A program made the position numbers and the translations under genes. The notes beneath the pieces were generated by a model, which saw only the letters and a list, made by a program, of their open reading frames with translations, was not told where the DNA came from and did not search any database. This document shows, one piece after another, positions 40,956 through 43,328 of a stretch of DNA of 43,328 bases (its first letter is position 1; every line of letters begins with the position of its first letter). Origin of the DNA: Chloroflexota bacterium (lineage in GTDB: Bacteria > Chloroflexota > Limnocylindria > Limnocylindrales > CSP1-4); the NCBI GenBank assembly GCA_003152995.1, contig PMBR01000127.1, positions 2,106 through 45,433 of the forward strand. The letters run 5' to 3'.

Positions 40956-43067
40956 GTGGCCATGGTGCAAGTCCGGCCTCGTCTCGTTGATCCCGCCCGA
41001 TTCTTGATCGCGTTGGGGCTCGTGGCGCTTGTTGCCGGCGTCGAGGCGCCGCCGATCCAGGCGGCGGGGGCGCAGTCCGGCACGGCTCTCGGGTCATCGC
41101 GGGTTTCCACCGAACGTCTCGGCGGCGCGGACCAGTACGCCGTTGCCGTGGCCATCTCCGCGCGCCTCTTCCCACATGGCGCCGCGCCGGTGGTGTATCT
41201 CGCCGCGGGCGACAACTTCGCCGACGCCCTCGCTGCGGGGCCGATCGCGGCCCGCGCAGGCGGCGCGATCCTCTACACCAGCAGCTCGTCGCTGCCGTCC
41301 GCGGTGGGCCTGGAACTCGTCCGGCTGGCTCCGGCTCGAGTCGAAGTGCTGGGCGGGACCGCGGTCATCAGCGCGGCCGTGGTGGCCAACGTGACCGGGC
41401 TGCTCGCCCCCGGCACGATTGTGGAGCGCGTCGCCGGGTCGGACGCAGCCGGGACCGCGGCGGCTCTCTCGGCCCGATCCTTCAAGCCCGGCTCTGCGCC
41501 GACCGTCTTCGTGGCAGGGGCTGGAAGCGCCGCGGACGCGATCGCCGCAGGGCCGGCGGCCGCCCAGCTCGGCGGGCCGCTTCTGCTCGCCGCCGCCGCC
41601 ACCCTGCCGTCCGCGACCGCCGCCGAGCTCTCGCGGCTCAAGCCCGGCCGGGTCGTCGTCGTCGGCGCCACCAGCTCCGTGTCCGATGCGGTCCTCGCCC
41701 AGATCGCCCAGATAGTCCCGAAGGTGGAGCGGGTTTCAGGCGCGGATGCCTATGCCTCGGCGGCGGCCGTCGCCGCGCGGTTCCTTCCAATCGCCGCCAC
41801 TGAGGTCGTGGCCAGCGGCCCGGGGTACGCAAACGGCCTGGTCGCCGTGCCGCTCGCCGCGGCGCGCCACGCCTCGATCCTGTTCGCGCAGCCCACGGAC
41901 ATGCTGCCGACGGCCACTCGCGACAGGTTGATCGCGACCCGGCCGACGACGATCGTGATCGCCGGCTCGGTGTCGGAAGTGGTTCGGGCCCAGCTCGTGG
42001 GCTTTGCGGATGGACGGCTGACCGTGCCGGCGCCGACGCCGGCCTACCCCGCGACCGACTCGGCCTACCACGACTACGGCGAGATGGTCACGCTCATCAA
42101 GGCCACCGAGATCGCATATCCGACGTTGGTCCACGTCTTCTCGATCGGGAAGAGCTACCAGGGCCGCGACATCTGGGCCGCCAAAGTCTCAGACAACGTC
42201 TCGGTCGACGAGAACGAGCCCGAAGTGCTGGTCGACGCGCTCCACCACGCCGACGAGCACCTGGGCGTCGAGCAGGCGCTGTATCTCCTGTCGACTCTCA
42301 CGTCCGAGTACTCGACCAATGCGTACGTCCACCGGCTGGTCAACGAGCGCGAGATCTTCATCGTCTTTGCCCTGAACCCCGATGGCTGGGCCTACGACCT
42401 GTCCGGCGGCACGTACCACTACTGGCGCAAGAACCGTCAGCCAAACGGCGGCTACATCGGCACGGATATCAACCGCAACTACGGGTACAAGTGGGGCTGC
42501 TGCGGCGGATCATCGTCCAGCGCATCTGCGTGGAACTACCGAGGAACCTCCGCGTTCAGCACGCCCGAGGCCCGCGCGCTCCGCGACTTCGTGGCCAGTC
42601 GCGTGGTCGGCGGCGTCCAGCAGATCAAGACCCACGTCACGCTCCACGTCAACGGCGAGCTGATCCTCTATCCCTACGGCTACACGAAGACGGGACTCCC
42701 GGCGGACATGACGGCCGATGACCACGCCGTCTTCCTCTCGATGGCCCAGACGATGGCCGGCATGAACGGCTACACGGCCGAACAATCGAGCCGGCTTTAC
42801 GTCACCGACGGCGACGAGATCGACTGGATGTACCACCAGTACAGGATCTTCTCGTTCACGTTCGAGCTCTACCCACTGGACCAGAACATCCTGTACAGGG
42901 ACGTCTATCCGCCCTATTCCGTGGTAGCGGCCCAGACTGCCCGCAACCGTGGCGCGCTCCTGTACCTCATCGATACCGCCGCCTGCCCGTACCGCGTCAT
43001 CAACAAGGCCGCCCAATATTGCTCCGCCGCCCCGATCCTCCCTGCGCCGTCGGGACTGCTGCCTTAG
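40956..43067 (+). CDS. Secreted M14 zinc carboxypeptidase with three CWB2 repeats
   Basis: 703 residues. GTG at 40956 (GGAGG ten nt upstream); ATG two codons later is an alternative. A signal peptide (to about 37) leads to three cell-wall-binding-repeat-2 units (about 50-145, 155-245, 255-350), each with the R-h-x-G-x-D-x-Y/A start and AxxGPIAA-like core. After a Pro-rich hinge the M14 domain (about 370-680) shows zinc ligands H431 and E434 (HADE), H564, substrate-binding R507 (DINRNYG), and catalytic E637 (FTFELYP). It probably trims peptides or cell-wall peptides while bound to the envelope. Confidence 0.93.
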   Translation: MAMVQVRPRLVDPARFLIALGLVALVAGVEAPPIQAAGAQSGTALGSSRVSTERLGGADQYAVAVAISARLFPHGAAPVVYLAAGDNFADALAAGPIAARAGGAILYTSSSSLPSAVGLELVRLAPARVEVLGGTAVISAAVVANVTGLLAPGTIVERVAGSDAAGTAAALSARSFKPGSAPTVFVAGAGSAADAIAAGPAAAQLGGPLLLAAAATLPSATAAELSRLKPGRVVVVGATSSVSDAVLAQIAQIVPKVERVSGADAYASAAAVAARFLPIAATEVVASGPGYANGLVAVPLAAARHASILFAQPTDMLPTATRDRLIATRPTTIVIAGSVSEVVRAQLVGFADGRLTVPAPTPAYPATDSAYHDYGEMVTLIKATEIAYPTLVHVFSIGKSYQGRDIWAAKVSDNVSVDENEPEVLVDALHHADEHLGVEQALYLLSTLTSEYSTNAYVHRLVNEREIFIVFALNPDGWAYDLSGGTYHYWRKNRQPNGGYIGTDINRNYGYKWGCCGGSSSSASAWNYRGTSAFSTPEARALRDFVASRVVGGVQQIKTHVTLHVNGELILYPYGYTKTGLPADMTADDHAVFLSMAQTMAGMNGYTAEQSSRLYVTDGDEIDWMYHQYRIFSFTFELYPLDQNILYRDVYPPYSVVAAQTARNRGALLYLIDTAACPYRVINKAAQYCSAAPILPAPSGLLP

Positions 43068-43308
43068 GCGGCCCTCGCGCTCCCCAACACTCCCCGTGGG
43101 AGTACAAACTCGAAGGGGCCGCGTCCGAGCCAGCCCCAAACGGCCCAACTGCCCCGCTGGCGGCGCCTGGCGATCATGCAAAGCCCCGATTCGTGTCCAT
43201 CTCCCACCGAACCGGGCGTACACAGGAATCCCACCCGCCCGCGGCGCCGTCCATCGCCCGCCCCCGCGCCGAGGCGGTATCATCGCCCGGCCGCTCTGCG
43301 CGGCCCGC

Positions 43309-43328
43309 GCGCCCGTAGCTCAGTGGAT
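43309..43328 (+). tRNA. 5' end of a tRNA gene (partial, possibly tRNA-Arg)
   Basis: GCGCCCG (acceptor strand), T8, A9, then GCTC of the D stem and AGTGGAT of the D loop. The sequence is cut by the window edge before the anticodon. The start resembles bacterial tRNA-Arg, but identity cannot be assigned. TATCAT at 43278-43283 is a candidate -10. The 241 bp before it hold no gene. Confidence 0.8.

Overview
This is a 43.3 kb stretch of GC-rich chromosome with dense, ordinary bacterial gene packing and no insertion sequence, integrase, phage gene or CRISPR array. Secreted proteins with long Thr/Pro/Ala linkers, lipoproteins, PF04185 phosphoesterases, GH99-type hydrolases, GtrA and GT39 proteins, a CWB2-M14 peptidase and apparent leaderless promoters suggest a high-GC soil or groundwater bacterium. 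Terrestrial Chloroflexota (Limnocylindria/Ellin6529-like) or an actinobacterium-like lineage would fit. This placement is inference; no rRNA or complete tRNA is present to settle it.

Layout. (1) 1-4.2 kb: a MarR repressor and the two halves of a heterodimeric ABC exporter; the second half runs off the left edge. (2) 4.3-9.0 kb: a PH-like cytoplasmic protein, a lipoprotein, a secreted PF04185 phosphoesterase, an unknown protein and a GH99 lipoprotein. (3) 9.0-18.6 kb: a minus-strand operon of six genes, mostly joined by start/stop overlaps. In order of transcription: polyprenyl-phosphate mannose synthase; a 1187-residue fusion (GtrA + P-loop kinase-like domain + GT39 transferase); a second PF04185 phosphoesterase; a Thr/Pro/Ala stalk protein; a membrane-anchored GH99-like protein; and a small membrane protein. 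(4) 19.1-26.6 kb: a secreted metallophosphoesterase with a DNRLRE-type domain, a GtrA + GT39 pair, an OmpR-type two-component system and a DUF5666-like membrane protein. Regions 2-4 read as one cell-surface mannosylation and surface-polymer locus. (5) 26.7-32.2 kb: RDD, SHOCT, MscL with a zinc ribbon, a ZIP transporter, a MarR/LigB-dioxygenase pair and a LUD protein. (6) 32.4-35.8 kb: a zinc/manganese ABC uptake operon with a convergent Fur-family regulator. (7) 35.9-40.7 kb: an arsenic island (ArsN2-like acetyltransferase, ArsM, two ArsR, a MerR-ArsC fusion, a thioredoxin-like protein, ArsP and two small cysteine-containing proteins). (8) 40.9-43.3 kb: a CWB2-M14 zinc carboxypeptidase and the first 20 bases of a tRNA.

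The most unusual signals are these. A 42-bp element occurs three times (20990, 23576, 25832), each copy ending in an ATG at exactly the same offset, around the two-component system. The GtrA/P-loop/GT39 fusion lies inside a mannosylation operon that also encodes its probable Thr-rich substrates. A MerR regulator is fused in frame to a thioredoxin-type arsenate reductase, with an internal ribosome binding site and start at the junction. Several regulator genes have a -10 box 6-7 nt before the ATG, implying leaderless mRNAs.
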